The notes below the pieces were generated by a model. The model had not been told where the DNA came from and did not search any database. It worked only from the letters and a program-made list of their open reading frames with translations. 50,599 nt of DNA from Candidatus Coatesiibacteriota bacterium. Lineage in GTDB: Bacteria; RBG-13-66-14; B26-G2; WVWN01; G020348885. Of this stretch, positions 41,681 through 50,366 are shown piece by piece. The stretch is from positions 613,321 to 663,919 of the forward strand of contig CP070755.1 of the NCBI GenBank assembly GCA_020348885.1, given 5' to 3'. Position 1 is the stretch's first letter. The number at the start of each line of letters is the position of its first letter. A program made the position numbers and the translations under genes.

Positions 41681-42445
41681 GTGGAATACGTAAAGTTGAT
41701 TGCAGCGGCCGTAGTATTGACGGGTGCTTTTTTGTGATATAGCACATAACAAAAAGTTAAAACCGAGTCGTTTTTTTGTTGTAACATTTCCCTATTCTAT
41801 GCTACCAATATACGAGATGAAAAAAGCTATTGAGTACTCGACCCTTCTAATCCTATTTATAAATCCCAAATACGTTATATAGGAAATATCAAAGACCCCT
41901 GACAGCATCCGTCGGTGTGGTGGATATACTACTATTCCGTAACCTTTCTCTGCGCCGCGTTCGACGATGGGGTAACGGCGCGGTACGACGCGTTGCGGGA
42001 GAATACGCCGGTGTCGGACGGCTTTGGTAACCAGTATAACGTTTGCTTCACCGGACCTGATGACGGGTGGGTAGTAGGGAACAACGCCGTAGGACGGTAC
42101 GACCGCGGCTGTTTTACGTCCTAGGGTGGCCGGTACGGCGTTCTATTTAACGTATACGCCGCGGACGAACTAGTCTCGGTTTCCCAAACGGAAAAATTTA
42201 CGTCGAATGATTTTCCTGACGGTTAAACGGCTTTAATACAGGACTCAGAAAACGACGACTTCGTAGGAATATGCTATACTACTGATACCGATGTAGACGG
42301 TGGAACGTTAAAGCGGGCGGCATTTTTATTTATATTTTGGTAGAACGGGGGCGCCGATTACTTGGGATTATCCGGCGACGCTGGTCTTTACGAAGGTTTC
42401 GACGAAGACCTATACGGGAAAAACAGTACAAGCAGACCTAATTAA
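41681..42445 (+). pseudogene. Remnant of an exported protein gene, frame kept but many stops
   Basis: From GTG 41681 the frame reads a perfect signal-peptide start MEYVKLIAAAVVLTGAFL, similar to the start of the 28814-30124 protein, then TGA at 41735. Continuing in the same frame, further stops occur (including TGA 41900, TAG 42122, TAA 42224, TAG 42341 and TAA 42443), but between them the sequence has coding character: for example NQYNVCFTGPDDGWVVGNNAVGRY, which resembles the 'DGWAVG' repeats of YCF48/propeller proteins, and NVYAADELVSVSQTEKF. All three stop types occur, so recoding is unlikely. Alternatively only the 18-residue hydrophobic peptide is expressed. Confidence 0.5.
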
Positions 42446-42584
42446 ATATAACTACGGGTACAAACGAGACCGACAACGCCTTCGATATACACGTACTTCG
42501 GACTAACCGTAACGGACAAGAGTAAGAAGAGAAGTACGGCGTCTATCAACGGAAGTTTACCTTAACGTAGGAGGAGGTTCGACG

Positions 42585-44963
42585 ATGAAAACCGGAATAG
42601 TTTTCGTAACGGCTTTAATATCGGTTTTATCCGTCGTGGACGTTTACGCTTCATGGGACCTTGAAGATGATGGCGATATCAAATTCTACGACGGTACGAA
42701 ACACGCGACACGCGGCAACGGAAACGAAGAAAGGGATTTCGTTTTTACGGCCGTTCAGGGACCGCCGAATTTAGTCGCTTGTGAGGTGGGCGAAGATATA
42801 TATGTACACGCTGTATTTTTCGCTCCGCCTGAAGATTCGCCGCGACATTTCAGAATATATCATTCGTACGCCAAGGTTACGGGCCAGAACGGGATAGAAT
42901 CGGACGGTTATTTCAGTATGTGTTTGACCGACGATAATATAGCTTACTTCAGGAAATTCCCGTCGATAACCGTGGACGGTTCTAATGACCTCCACGTGGT
43001 CTGGGAGGATAGTCGGCATTCCGACGAGGCCGGTTACCATTGGGATAATTACGAGGTATATTACAAAAAGGCGACGTTTAGTATAACCGGCGGCGAACCT
43101 ATGTGGACCTGGGGAACGGAGGTCCGTATTACGGACCACACGGGGTATTCCGGAACACCCTGCGTAGCCTGTGATTCTATAGGCAACGCCCATATAGTAT
43201 GGCTGGATAACGCCGACGACGACGGATACGGGCGAGGGTTTATGGACGTCCTGTACTGCAAAGTCGCCGCTTTCGGCGGGGTCCGGGATATGACCGTACT
43301 GACCGGTAACAAGAAGGGGTTCGCGGGACGAGCGCCCGAACGTGCGGTTAATTGCGGGTTGGAGCAGTGGGGTAACCCGGTGGTAAAGGTAGATTCGGCT
43401 GATAACGTTTACGTTACGTGGATGGATAATCGCGTCACAGTCGACGGAAACGAACCGGACGATATATACTTGGATAAGGAACAACGTATATATCTGAAGG
43501 TTGGGATGAGCGGCCCGGCCGGTATTTCCTGGTCTCCCCTCCACGACTTAAGTGAGACGTTCGTAGAGGCGGCGAATGAAGAAGTAAACGGTTGGGGTTT
43601 TACGCCACTAAACGACCCGGATAGATCAGTGGGCATCTTGTTGAATCATGGCTCCGGCGGGGATACCAAGTACTACGAATACAGCACGAGAACGAGCTTA
43701 TATTCTTGTGAGTCGTTTAGCGGCTTCGGTTTTTCCGGGTGTTCTTATTATTTGGAAACCGACGTCGCCGGTGGCGTACATGCCGTTTTTAACGGACTTA
43801 CCAGCGGAGGTAGCGATAGGTATCTACAGTATAGATATAAACCGTACGGGGTTTCATGGGAGGATACCGACGTCGAACTGATTGAGAAACTAGACCAGGT
43901 CGTCCACAATGAAATGCATTTCGCATATTTTTATACGCCGACTCTTGCGATAGACGCCGACGGCCACCTTCACGTATTGTATTCTAAAAGGAAATGCCAC
44001 GACGTACGAGGAGGCGGACGCTTCGATTACGGGGTTTACTACGAAAACAACTGGGACCCGGTTTTACGGATGGGGTCGCCGCCCGCACCCCCTACGGACC
44101 TGACGGCCGATTCGGATACCTGCGGCAAGACCGGATCCGTCGACCTCACATGGACCCTCTCGATAAACGACCCCGAGTATTGGAACGGACTTACGGTGGA
44201 GCCGACGCCGGTGGCTTCGCCCGGCCCGTCCGCGGTAGAGGTCTCGACGCCGTCCGACGTGTCGGAAGCTAGCCTATCATCCGGCGGTATATCGTCCGCG
44301 ACGGGCGGCGTACCGACTAAGAAAGCCGAGGGTGATAAACCGAAAGCCGACGCCGTTCCCTCAAGCCAAATCCCGGTCGGTCCGCCCGACGGCGGTACGA
44401 CCGAGCGGGTTAGCATCGTACGTCCCGACGAGCTCGACGTCGAGGAGTATTGGGTAATCGTACATTACTACCCCGGCGGTACGGAGGGCTGGACCGAAGA
44501 GTACCTTGCCGGCGGTCCGGGAACTGATAAGTTCACGATACCCAACGTACCGGCCGGCGCGTTTTCTGACTACTCGTTCTCGGTCTATTGTAAAGACGCG
44601 GTTTACGATTCCGAGATAACCGGTCCGTGCGCGGTCGTAGCTACGGCGGAAGCGGTAACCGACGACGGCGCTTCGTCCATGGCGTTCGTACGGGGCGCGG
44701 TCCCGACGTCCTACGCCCTCTATCAGAGCGTCCCGAACCCCAACGGCGGTAGCTGCTCTATAGCTTACGACCTGCCCGAGACCTGCCGGGCGAAGATAAC
44801 CGTATATGACCTTACCGGGCGTCGGATAAAGACGGTATTAGATACGGACACGGACGCCAGCGCGCACACCTGCACGGTATCCGGTCTCGGAGCCGGAGTT
44901 TACGTTTACCGTTTGGAGGCCGGCGACTTCGTCGCAGCCAGGAAGATGGTGGTTATCAAGTAG
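42585..44963 (+). CDS. Secreted protein with propeller-like body, Fn3-type section and sorting-type C-terminus
   Basis: A 792-residue exported protein: signal peptide (about 1-22), a body of sialidase/propeller-like blades (DLHVVWEDSRHSD, NAHIVWLDNADDD, NVYVTWMDNR, HLHVLYSKRK), a fibronectin-III-like section from about 505, and a C-terminal sorting-type domain starting YALYQSVPNPNGG and ending KMVVIK. A Pro/Ser/Gly/Lys-rich low-complexity stretch (about 545-610) sits inside the Fn3 region. GGAGGAGG precedes the ATG by seven bases. Probably a surface-displayed binding protein; the ligand is unknown. A strong terminator follows. Confidence 0.85.
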   Translation: MKTGIVFVTALISVLSVVDVYASWDLEDDGDIKFYDGTKHATRGNGNEERDFVFTAVQGPPNLVACEVGEDIYVHAVFFAPPEDSPRHFRIYHSYAKVTGQNGIESDGYFSMCLTDDNIAYFRKFPSITVDGSNDLHVVWEDSRHSDEAGYHWDNYEVYYKKATFSITGGEPMWTWGTEVRITDHTGYSGTPCVACDSIGNAHIVWLDNADDDGYGRGFMDVLYCKVAAFGGVRDMTVLTGNKKGFAGRAPERAVNCGLEQWGNPVVKVDSADNVYVTWMDNRVTVDGNEPDDIYLDKEQRIYLKVGMSGPAGISWSPLHDLSETFVEAANEEVNGWGFTPLNDPDRSVGILLNHGSGGDTKYYEYSTRTSLYSCESFSGFGFSGCSYYLETDVAGGVHAVFNGLTSGGSDRYLQYRYKPYGVSWEDTDVELIEKLDQVVHNEMHFAYFYTPTLAIDADGHLHVLYSKRKCHDVRGGGRFDYGVYYENNWDPVLRMGSPPAPPTDLTADSDTCGKTGSVDLTWTLSINDPEYWNGLTVEPTPVASPGPSAVEVSTPSDVSEASLSSGGISSATGGVPTKKAEGDKPKADAVPSSQIPVGPPDGGTTERVSIVRPDELDVEEYWVIVHYYPGGTEGWTEEYLAGGPGTDKFTIPNVPAGAFSDYSFSVYCKDAVYDSEITGPCAVVATAEAVTDDGASSMAFVRGAVPTSYALYQSVPNPNGGSCSIAYDLPETCRAKITVYDLTGRRIKTVLDTDTDASAHTCTVSGLGAGVYVYRLEAGDFVAARKMVVIK

Positions 44964-44986
44964 TTACCCTAAACGCTCCAACGATT

Positions 44987-45010
44987 ACGGCCCCTCCGGG
45001 GGCCGTTTTA
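44987..45010 (+). terminator. Terminator after the propeller protein
   Basis: ACGGCCCC (44987-44994) pairs with GGGGCCGT (44999-45006) and TTTTA follows. Confidence 0.85.
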
Positions 45011-45022
45011 TTTCGAATTAAC

Positions 45023-45051
45023 TTGACGAAACCTGTTCCCGCCTATATAAT
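45023..45051 (+). promoter_or_regulatory. Sigma-70-like promoter of the M23 peptidase gene
   Basis: TTGACG (45023-45028), exactly 17 bases, TATAAT (45046-45051). The start would be about 45058, leaving a leader of some 26 bases before GTG 45084. Confidence 0.8.
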
Positions 45052-45083
45052 ACGCGTTACGCGTTCTAACGGCAGGGTTTTTT

Positions 45084-46040
45084 GTGTTCGGTAGAAAGAA
45101 AAAAGAGAAGATACCGAAGGTTCGAGAAAAGAAGGCGAAACGTGCCGGCCGCGGCTTGGACGTTATACTCGTCCCTCACGGGAACGAGAAGACACGGTAC
45201 TTCAACGTCCACGTTCTCGTCGTCGGCGCCCTCTTGCTGGCGGCGGTCGGCGTGGTTGCCGGGTCCGTTTATATCGTTTACGGTTACTCCAAGAACATAA
45301 TCGATATATCGCAACTCGCCTTTTATGAGGCAAAGCATAAAGAACAGAGCGAGAAGGTCGAGGCGATGGAGGAAGGCGTTACAACGCTGGAGGACGAGCT
45401 TGAGGATATTGACGAGATGCGCGAGCGCATCGTCGCGATTCACCGTTTGAACGAGGTCCGTCCCGAGAACGGCTTGCTCGAGACCGAGTACGACGCGATT
45501 TCGCCCGACGTAACCTTCGACGAACTCAAAACACTCAGTAAACGCTTGGCGTCCATCGAGAAGAACCTTAAAGTGGTGGACGGGAAGTTCGGCGACGACC
45601 CGGAAGCTCTCAACTATATCCCGTCTATTCCGCCGGCCAGGGGCTGGATCGAGCGGGACTACGGCAGCACCGTATCCCCGTTCACCGGCCGCGTCGAGAT
45701 GCACCAGGGCATCGACATCACCAATAAGCGCGGGACGAACGTAGTCGCGACGGCCGACGGCGTGGTCGTCTTCGCCGGGCTGGAGGAACACTACGGACTG
45801 GTAGTGGAGATTGACCACGGAAACGGTTACGCGACCAGATACACTCATAATATGCGCAACCTGGTACAAGCCGGCACGCCCGTACGCCGGGGCGACGTCA
45901 TCGCGAAGATGGGCAGCACCGGCCACTCGGCGACCACCCACGTCCACTACGAGGTCGTTTACGAGGGAAAACCTATTAACCCCCGGTTCTTCATCCTCCA
46001 CGAGCCGGAACCGCCGGTCGAACTGGAGAAGGGGAGTTAA
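45084..46040 (+). CDS. Membrane-anchored M23 peptidase (LytM-like)
   Basis: A 318-residue protein: a basic cytoplasmic start, one membrane segment (about 42-66), a coiled-coil stretch (about 80-165) and a C-terminal M23 domain. Zinc ligands H207, D211 (HQGIDI) and H288 (HVHYE) and catalytic-type H255 and H286 are all present, so it should cleave peptidoglycan cross-bridges or peptide stems. Coiled coil plus LytM resembles cell-division and shape-related hydrolases. Start GTG 45084, after a weak AGGGT. It has its own promoter and terminator. Confidence 0.92.
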   Translation: MFGRKKKEKIPKVREKKAKRAGRGLDVILVPHGNEKTRYFNVHVLVVGALLLAAVGVVAGSVYIVYGYSKNIIDISQLAFYEAKHKEQSEKVEAMEEGVTTLEDELEDIDEMRERIVAIHRLNEVRPENGLLETEYDAISPDVTFDELKTLSKRLASIEKNLKVVDGKFGDDPEALNYIPSIPPARGWIERDYGSTVSPFTGRVEMHQGIDITNKRGTNVVATADGVVVFAGLEEHYGLVVEIDHGNGYATRYTHNMRNLVQAGTPVRRGDVIAKMGSTGHSATTHVHYEVVYEGKPINPRFFILHEPEPPVELEKGS

Positions 46041-46069
46041 CCTAAAGGTTCAATAGTTTATGAGTTGAA

Positions 46070-46100
46070 ACGGCGCGGTTTATCCGCGCCGTCTTTATTT
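46070..46100 (+). terminator. Terminator after the M23 peptidase gene
   Basis: ACGGCGCGG (46070-46078) pairs with CCGCGCCGT (46084-46092) around TTTAT and is followed by CTTTATTT. Confidence 0.85.
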
Positions 46101-46275
46101 AGTTTTCGCTGTTCGAAATGATTTCGTTTGTTCCGATTGTATCGTATGTATTGAATGAATATTATCGGTATGGGCGGAGATTACATTAATAAATAACGCT
46201 TAGCTTACGGGCAGTATCCACGCTGCCAACGATAACTATTATTAAGTGTGCTGTAACGGCTATTTTAAATAACTC

Positions 46276-46304
46276 TTGACTTTAAAATACTGAGATGGTA
46301 ATAT
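46276..46304 (+). promoter_or_regulatory. Sigma-70-like promoter of the small lipoprotein gene
   Basis: TTGACT (46276-46281), 17 bases, TAATAT (46299-46304); the predicted leader is about 44 bases with GGAGGT (46341-46346) before the ATG. Confidence 0.78.
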
Positions 46305-46354
46305 AGTTGCATATCGGGTATTAATTAACCTATTAGAAATGGAGGTAAGTGGGG

Positions 46355-46765
46355 ATGTTTAAGAACAATAACTTGGTAAAGGCGGCGATTTTGGTACTAG
46401 TAATCGCGGCGGTTAGTATCCTCTCGTGCTCGTCCGAGGTGGCGACCACCGGGAGCGACTACGGGGCTTCGAGAGCGATTGCTATTTCAGGGAAGTGTAT
46501 CGCGCCGAGCGAAGAACCGCTGGAAGACGCTTACGTAGAATGGTGGTGCGAACAACACGGGGGCAGCCCGGTTTTCCTCGGTGACGACACTTCCGACGAA
46601 GACGGCAAATACGAGATAGAACACACGTGGGGAACCGCGCATGACGGCTGCACAATAAAGGGAATAGCATCATACCCCGGTTATAAAGACGTGGAAAGGT
46701 ACATTATATTCTATTCGTCACTTATCCCGTACGAGGATATCGACTTCGTATTCGAGGAGGAGTAG
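46355..46765 (+). CDS. Small lipoprotein with a carboxypeptidase-regulatory-like fold
   Basis: This 136-residue lipoprotein (ILSC, Cys25) has a mature part starting 'ISGKCIAPSEEPLEDAYVEW' and continuing 'SDEDGKYEIE', the pattern of a CarboxypepD_reg-like beta-sandwich. Four later cysteines could form disulfides. ATG 46355 is chosen over GTG 46349 because GGAGGT lies eight bases before it. It has its own promoter. The function is unknown. Confidence 0.8.
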   Translation: MFKNNNLVKAAILVLVIAAVSILSCSSEVATTGSDYGASRAIAISGKCIAPSEEPLEDAYVEWWCEQHGGSPVFLGDDTSDEDGKYEIEHTWGTAHDGCTIKGIASYPGYKDVERYIIFYSSLIPYEDIDFVFEEE

Positions 46766-46820
46766 AACTACGGTTTAACCGCTGAGACCGGACGCCTTTT
46801 TAACGTAACGTAAACGTACG

Positions 46821-46844
46821 CGGCCCGACCGGGGAGTCGGGCCG
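46821..46844 (+). terminator. Hairpin after the small lipoprotein gene
   Basis: CGGCCCGAC (46821-46829) pairs with GTCGGGCCG (46836-46844). No proper T-run follows (GTGCTACTGTTT), so it may be a weak terminator or a stabiliser. Confidence 0.45.
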
Positions 46845-46881
46845 TGCTACTGTTTCCGGCATCTTATCCAAACGCCGTAGC

Positions 46882-46910
46882 TTGCGATTATTAACGATCT
46901 GTGTTAGTAT
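46882..46910 (+). promoter_or_regulatory. Promoter of the FG-GAP protein gene
   Basis: TTGCGA (46882-46887), 17 bases, TAGTAT (46905-46910), with GGGAGGAGG before the ATG at 46982. Confidence 0.55.
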
Positions 46911-46981
46911 ATTAAAAAGCTCGCTTTCGTTTATATGTCAACCATAGTAACCAAACCGCTTTACGGGAGGAGGTTAACGAA

Positions 46982-49300
46982 ATGATAAAGGCATTGTTCG
47001 TTCTAATTTTTGCGTGGCCGTTATATTCTTTCGCGGGTTTCGTTGAGGAGCCTCACTTCGGCGCGTACCGCACCGAATCTATAAACTGGTGCGACCTCGA
47101 CCTCGACGGCGACCCGGACCTAGCCGAGGCCACTTCCAACGGCCAGGACGACCGTTTTTACGTAAACCAGGGCGACGGCACTTTCATCGAAATCGTACTG
47201 CCGATGGAGGGTGAGTCCAGCTATTGCATGGCCTGGGGCGACTACGACAACGGCACCGGTCCGGACCTTGTGGTGGGTTGTAATTACTGGCCGCCGATGA
47301 ATTTTATATATGTAAACGACGGGGCCGGCAACTTCGAGAGGGTACCCTTACTTAGTACGGTAAGTCCCTACGAACTCGTGTGCGCCGACATCGACCTCGA
47401 CGGGGACTTGGATTTTGTAATGGGAGACTACGACGATGAATACCATTTATATATATATTCGAACGGCGGCGGCGGGACATTCGAAGAAACGGCTCAATAT
47501 TCGATCGAGTCGGACGTTCTAGGTCCCGTTATTGCGTGGGGCGACGCCGACGGCGACGGCGACCCGGACCTGGCGGTGGGAGTGCACGGCAGTTGGCCGG
47601 GCGAACAGAACTACCTTTACGTGAATGACGGCGACGGGACCTTTACTTCCCAACCTCAGTTCGGGGAAGGGGGTACTCACGCCGTAGCGTGGGCCGATTT
47701 CGATAACGACGGGGACCTAGACCTGGCCGTCGGTAATAAAATTATACCGGATGGCGGAAGCGACGGGCAGAACTACCTTTACGTTAACGACGGGGACCTC
47801 AACTTCACGGCCCGGGAGGAGTTCGGCACGTTGAAACATACACACTCGTTAACCTGGGGCGACTTCGACAACGACGGGGACCTCGACTTGGCCGTTGCGA
47901 ATGCCTTCGAAAAAGTTGAATTATACGTGAACAACGGCGACGGTACCTTTACGGCGACGGAACCTTTCGGGGGCGAAGAATACTTGGCGTTTTCGATATG
48001 TTGGGCCGACTACGGCCTCGACGGCGACCTGGACCTAGCGGCCGGGGTTTATTCCGGCCAGAGTTACTTGTACGTAAACGACGAGAGCGACGAGGACTAT
48101 CTTTCGATTTATCCAGTAGGGCGTTACGGGACCGCCGGTCCGGGCTACTCCAACGGGTCCGGTATAGGGGCTAAGATTTACGCCTACGAGCCTGGTTATT
48201 TAGGGTCAAAGTCGGGGCTACTTGCGTTCCGGGAAGTCGGTTCTGGCCGCAGCCGCGGAGACGACTCGATTAACGTGGAGTTCGGGCTTCCACTAAACGA
48301 GACCGTCGAGGTCCGTATAATCTGGCCCGGTTCCGCGGGTTCAAAGATAACCCAGGACCTGATAGTGGATAAGACCCAGTTCATAACGGTCCACGAATCT
48401 ATATTCCACCTGCTTTCGCCGGAAGACGGGGAGGACGCCGGCGGGTTCCCGCTGGTATTGGACTGGGAGCGAGCGTTCGCAGGAGGTAACGACCCTTACG
48501 ACGCTAACCTGGAGGACTACACCGTAGAGATAGCGTCCGACGGAGACTTCACCAACCTAGTATATACCGCCGATGTGACGGAGAACAAGGCCGTGTTGGA
48601 CGAGGGTTCGGGCCTGGTAAACGGCGAGACTTACTACTGGCGGGTGTTCGCTAACTACGTTGATACGCCGGGTCACTATAGCCAGTACTCGGGCGAAGCG
48701 TGGAGCTTTACCCTTAGCACCGTCGGGATAGCGCTGGACTACTTCGAGGCCGCGTCCGAGAACGACGGAGTAGAGCTTAGTTGGGCCGTGAACGAGACCG
48801 AGGAAACAGAGGTAGCGGGATTCAATCTCTACCGTTCGGTTAAGTCTGAGGTAACCGATACAAAAGCGATAACGTCCCGCGATAAGCTCAACGCGGAGCT
48901 GATAACGGGCGAACCGCCGTACGAATACGTCGACACTGCCGTCGAGAGAGACGTAACCTACAGCTACTGGCTCGAGGCGATAGACGTCGGCGGCGCGAGC
49001 GAGACCTTCGGGCCGGCCGAATGCATCTGGAACGGCGTCCTGCCGACTACCTATGCGCTCTATCAATCCCGTCCGAACCCTGCGACCGGGACCGCGACCA
49101 TCGCCTTCGACCTGCCGGAGGAAACGAAAGTAACGCTGACCGTTTACGATATCAGCGGACGTAAGGTAACGACGCTCGTAAACGAGACGTTGGCCGCCGG
49201 CGAACACGAGCGTACGGTCTCGGCCCTCGCGCCGGGCGTTTACGTGTACAAACTGGAAGCCGGCGCGTTCAGCGCGGCGAAGAAGATGGTGGTACAGTAG
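46982..49300 (+). CDS. Secreted FG-GAP/ASPIC-UnbV protein with Fn3 and sorting-type C-terminus
   Basis: A 772-residue exported protein: signal peptide (about 1-18); about seven FG-GAP/VCBS repeats, each with a D-x-D-x-D-G-D-x-D-L calcium loop (e.g. WCDLDLDGDPDLA, WADFDNDGDLDLAVG); an ASPIC/UnbV-like domain (about 385-475, GSGIGAKIYAYEPG ... FITVHE); Fn3-like sections (about 480-680); and a C-terminal sorting-type domain starting YALYQSRPNPATG and ending KKMVVQ. It is probably a calcium-stabilised propeller shown on the cell surface. Its last domain closely matches that of the 42585 protein, so both likely use the same export route. Confidence 0.9.
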   Translation: MIKALFVLIFAWPLYSFAGFVEEPHFGAYRTESINWCDLDLDGDPDLAEATSNGQDDRFYVNQGDGTFIEIVLPMEGESSYCMAWGDYDNGTGPDLVVGCNYWPPMNFIYVNDGAGNFERVPLLSTVSPYELVCADIDLDGDLDFVMGDYDDEYHLYIYSNGGGGTFEETAQYSIESDVLGPVIAWGDADGDGDPDLAVGVHGSWPGEQNYLYVNDGDGTFTSQPQFGEGGTHAVAWADFDNDGDLDLAVGNKIIPDGGSDGQNYLYVNDGDLNFTAREEFGTLKHTHSLTWGDFDNDGDLDLAVANAFEKVELYVNNGDGTFTATEPFGGEEYLAFSICWADYGLDGDLDLAAGVYSGQSYLYVNDESDEDYLSIYPVGRYGTAGPGYSNGSGIGAKIYAYEPGYLGSKSGLLAFREVGSGRSRGDDSINVEFGLPLNETVEVRIIWPGSAGSKITQDLIVDKTQFITVHESIFHLLSPEDGEDAGGFPLVLDWERAFAGGNDPYDANLEDYTVEIASDGDFTNLVYTADVTENKAVLDEGSGLVNGETYYWRVFANYVDTPGHYSQYSGEAWSFTLSTVGIALDYFEAASENDGVELSWAVNETEETEVAGFNLYRSVKSEVTDTKAITSRDKLNAELITGEPPYEYVDTAVERDVTYSYWLEAIDVGGASETFGPAECIWNGVLPTTYALYQSRPNPATGTATIAFDLPEETKVTLTVYDISGRKVTTLVNETLAAGEHERTVSALAPGVYVYKLEAGAFSAAKKMVVQ

Positions 49301-49314
49301 GGAACGAAGTGTGG

Positions 49315-49336
49315 GGTCGCACCGTTAGGTGCGACC
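49315..49336 (+). repeat. Nine-base-pair hairpin after the FG-GAP gene
   Basis: GGTCGCACC (49315-49323) pairs perfectly with GGTGCGACC (49328-49336) around GTTA. It has no T-run; it is probably an RNA stabiliser upstream of the true terminator. Confidence 0.5.
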
Positions 49337-49405
49337 ACCTCAAAGTAGTTGATTAGAGATAAAAGAACCGGCGTAGTTTACGCGCGCCATCTTCCTATCG
49401 TTTAA

Positions 49406-49432
49406 CGGCGGGCAAAAAGCCCGCCGCTTTTT
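49406..49432 (+). terminator. Terminator between convergent genes
   Basis: CGGCGGGC (49406-49413) pairs with GCCCGCCG (49419-49426) around AAAAA and is followed by CTTTTTC. It ends the plus-strand FG-GAP transcript. Confidence 0.85.
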
Positions 49433-49462
49433 CATGTTTGGTTAGTTCGTACAGCGCCGCCG

Positions 49463-50362
49463 CTATTCCCCCGAGCGGCCGAATAGGGAATCGATCGTCT
49501 CCTCCAAAGCCGTCATCTGCCCGATGTTGTCTTCGGCGGTCTCGGCTTCTTCGGTTCCCGGATAATCGGCCACGACCTGTTCGTACGTATCCAACGCGCC
49601 TTCGAGGTCGTCCATCACCCGGTAGCAGTCGCCGATGTAAAGCAGCGCTTTCCGAGCTTCGTCGGTCTCCGGGTATTCGGCGCGAACCCGTTCGAACCGG
49701 TCTATAGCGCCGCTAGGGTCGTTACTCATCAGGTCGCAGAACCCGAGTTGTAGAATCACCTGGGGAACCAGTCCCGTTTCGTTCTCCGGGTCGTTGCGGA
49801 GTATTTTATCGTAACGCTTCCGCGCCTCCGGTACGTTCGTTCTGTCGAGGTACGCGTTCCCCACCTCCATCGCCAGGTCCATATCGCCCGGCGCGCCCCC
49901 CTCCCGGGCCAGGAACTCCCGGAACGTCTCCAGGTCGCCGGACTTTACCAGCTTGAGCGTTTCGGCGAACTCGTCAGGGGGAACGAGACCGATAACCCGC
50001 GTTATCTCCTCGCCGTCGGACCGGTAGAAGATGCACGTGGGATACGCGCTCACGCCGTAGGACGCCGGCGTGTCCGCGTCCACGTCCGAATCGATGTGAA
50101 CCATAACGTACGCGTCGAGTTCGGTCCGCACGTCCGGGTCCGTCAAGACCGTGTCTTCGAACTCCTCGGATAGTTCGTTCCAATCGGCCGAGTAGTAAAC
50201 GAGAAGGGGTTTGTTCTGTTCCGTCGCCGCGTCTTTTCCCTCCTCCATCGTCTTCAGCCACTTACTCGAGAAGCTTTCCTTTCCGCAGCCGACGGACAGC
50301 GCCAACGCGAACAACAAAATAAGCGCTAAAACGGTTGCCTTTTTTGTGTTAATGTATCTCAT
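49463..50362 (-). CDS. Lipoprotein with a redox-dead thioredoxin fold and TPR repeats
   Basis: A 299-residue protein: lipoprotein-type signal (SVGC, Cys26), a thioredoxin-like domain (about 35-145) and three TPR-like repeats (about 160-285). In the thioredoxin domain the usual A-D-W-C-x-x-C reads ADWNELS (59-65): both active-site cysteines are replaced (Asn62, Ser65), while the cis-Pro loop (AYPTCIFY) is kept. So it probably binds proteins and does no disulfide chemistry. It follows the membrane-protein gene by four bases. Confidence 0.85.
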   Translation of the reverse strand: MRYINTKKATVLALILLFALALSVGCGKESFSSKWLKTMEEGKDAATEQNKPLLVYYSADWNELSEEFEDTVLTDPDVRTELDAYVMVHIDSDVDADTPASYGVSAYPTCIFYRSDGEEITRVIGLVPPDEFAETLKLVKSGDLETFREFLAREGGAPGDMDLAMEVGNAYLDRTNVPEARKRYDKILRNDPENETGLVPQVILQLGFCDLMSNDPSGAIDRFERVRAEYPETDEARKALLYIGDCYRVMDDLEGALDTYEQVVADYPGTEEAETAEDNIGQMTALEETIDSLFGRSGE

Positions 50363-50366
50363 TGCG

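Larger units (their letters stand above)
41552..42584. other. Thousand-base AT-rich stretch without an intact gene
   Basis: Apart from the promoter, ribosome site and pseudogene listed separately, nothing clear was found. The first 60 bases and 42446-42560 hold no recognisable gene or terminator. The base composition is more AT-rich than the flanking genes. Confidence 0.5.
46041..46354. other. Intergenic region between M23 peptidase and small lipoprotein
   Basis: It holds the terminator at 46070 and the promoter at 46276. The stretch 46101-46275 is AT-rich and I see no gene or clear structure in it. Confidence 0.5.

Noticed and set aside
41735-42445. Stop-codon readthrough or an altered genetic code explaining mutL and the 41681 remnant
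   Set aside because: TAA, TAG and TGA are all used as normal stops by intact neighbouring genes, and the remnant contains all three types.
45066-46001. Long open frame opposite the M23 peptidase gene
   Set aside because: The plus-strand frame has intact zinc ligands, promoter and terminator; the opposite frame has none of these and is a shadow.
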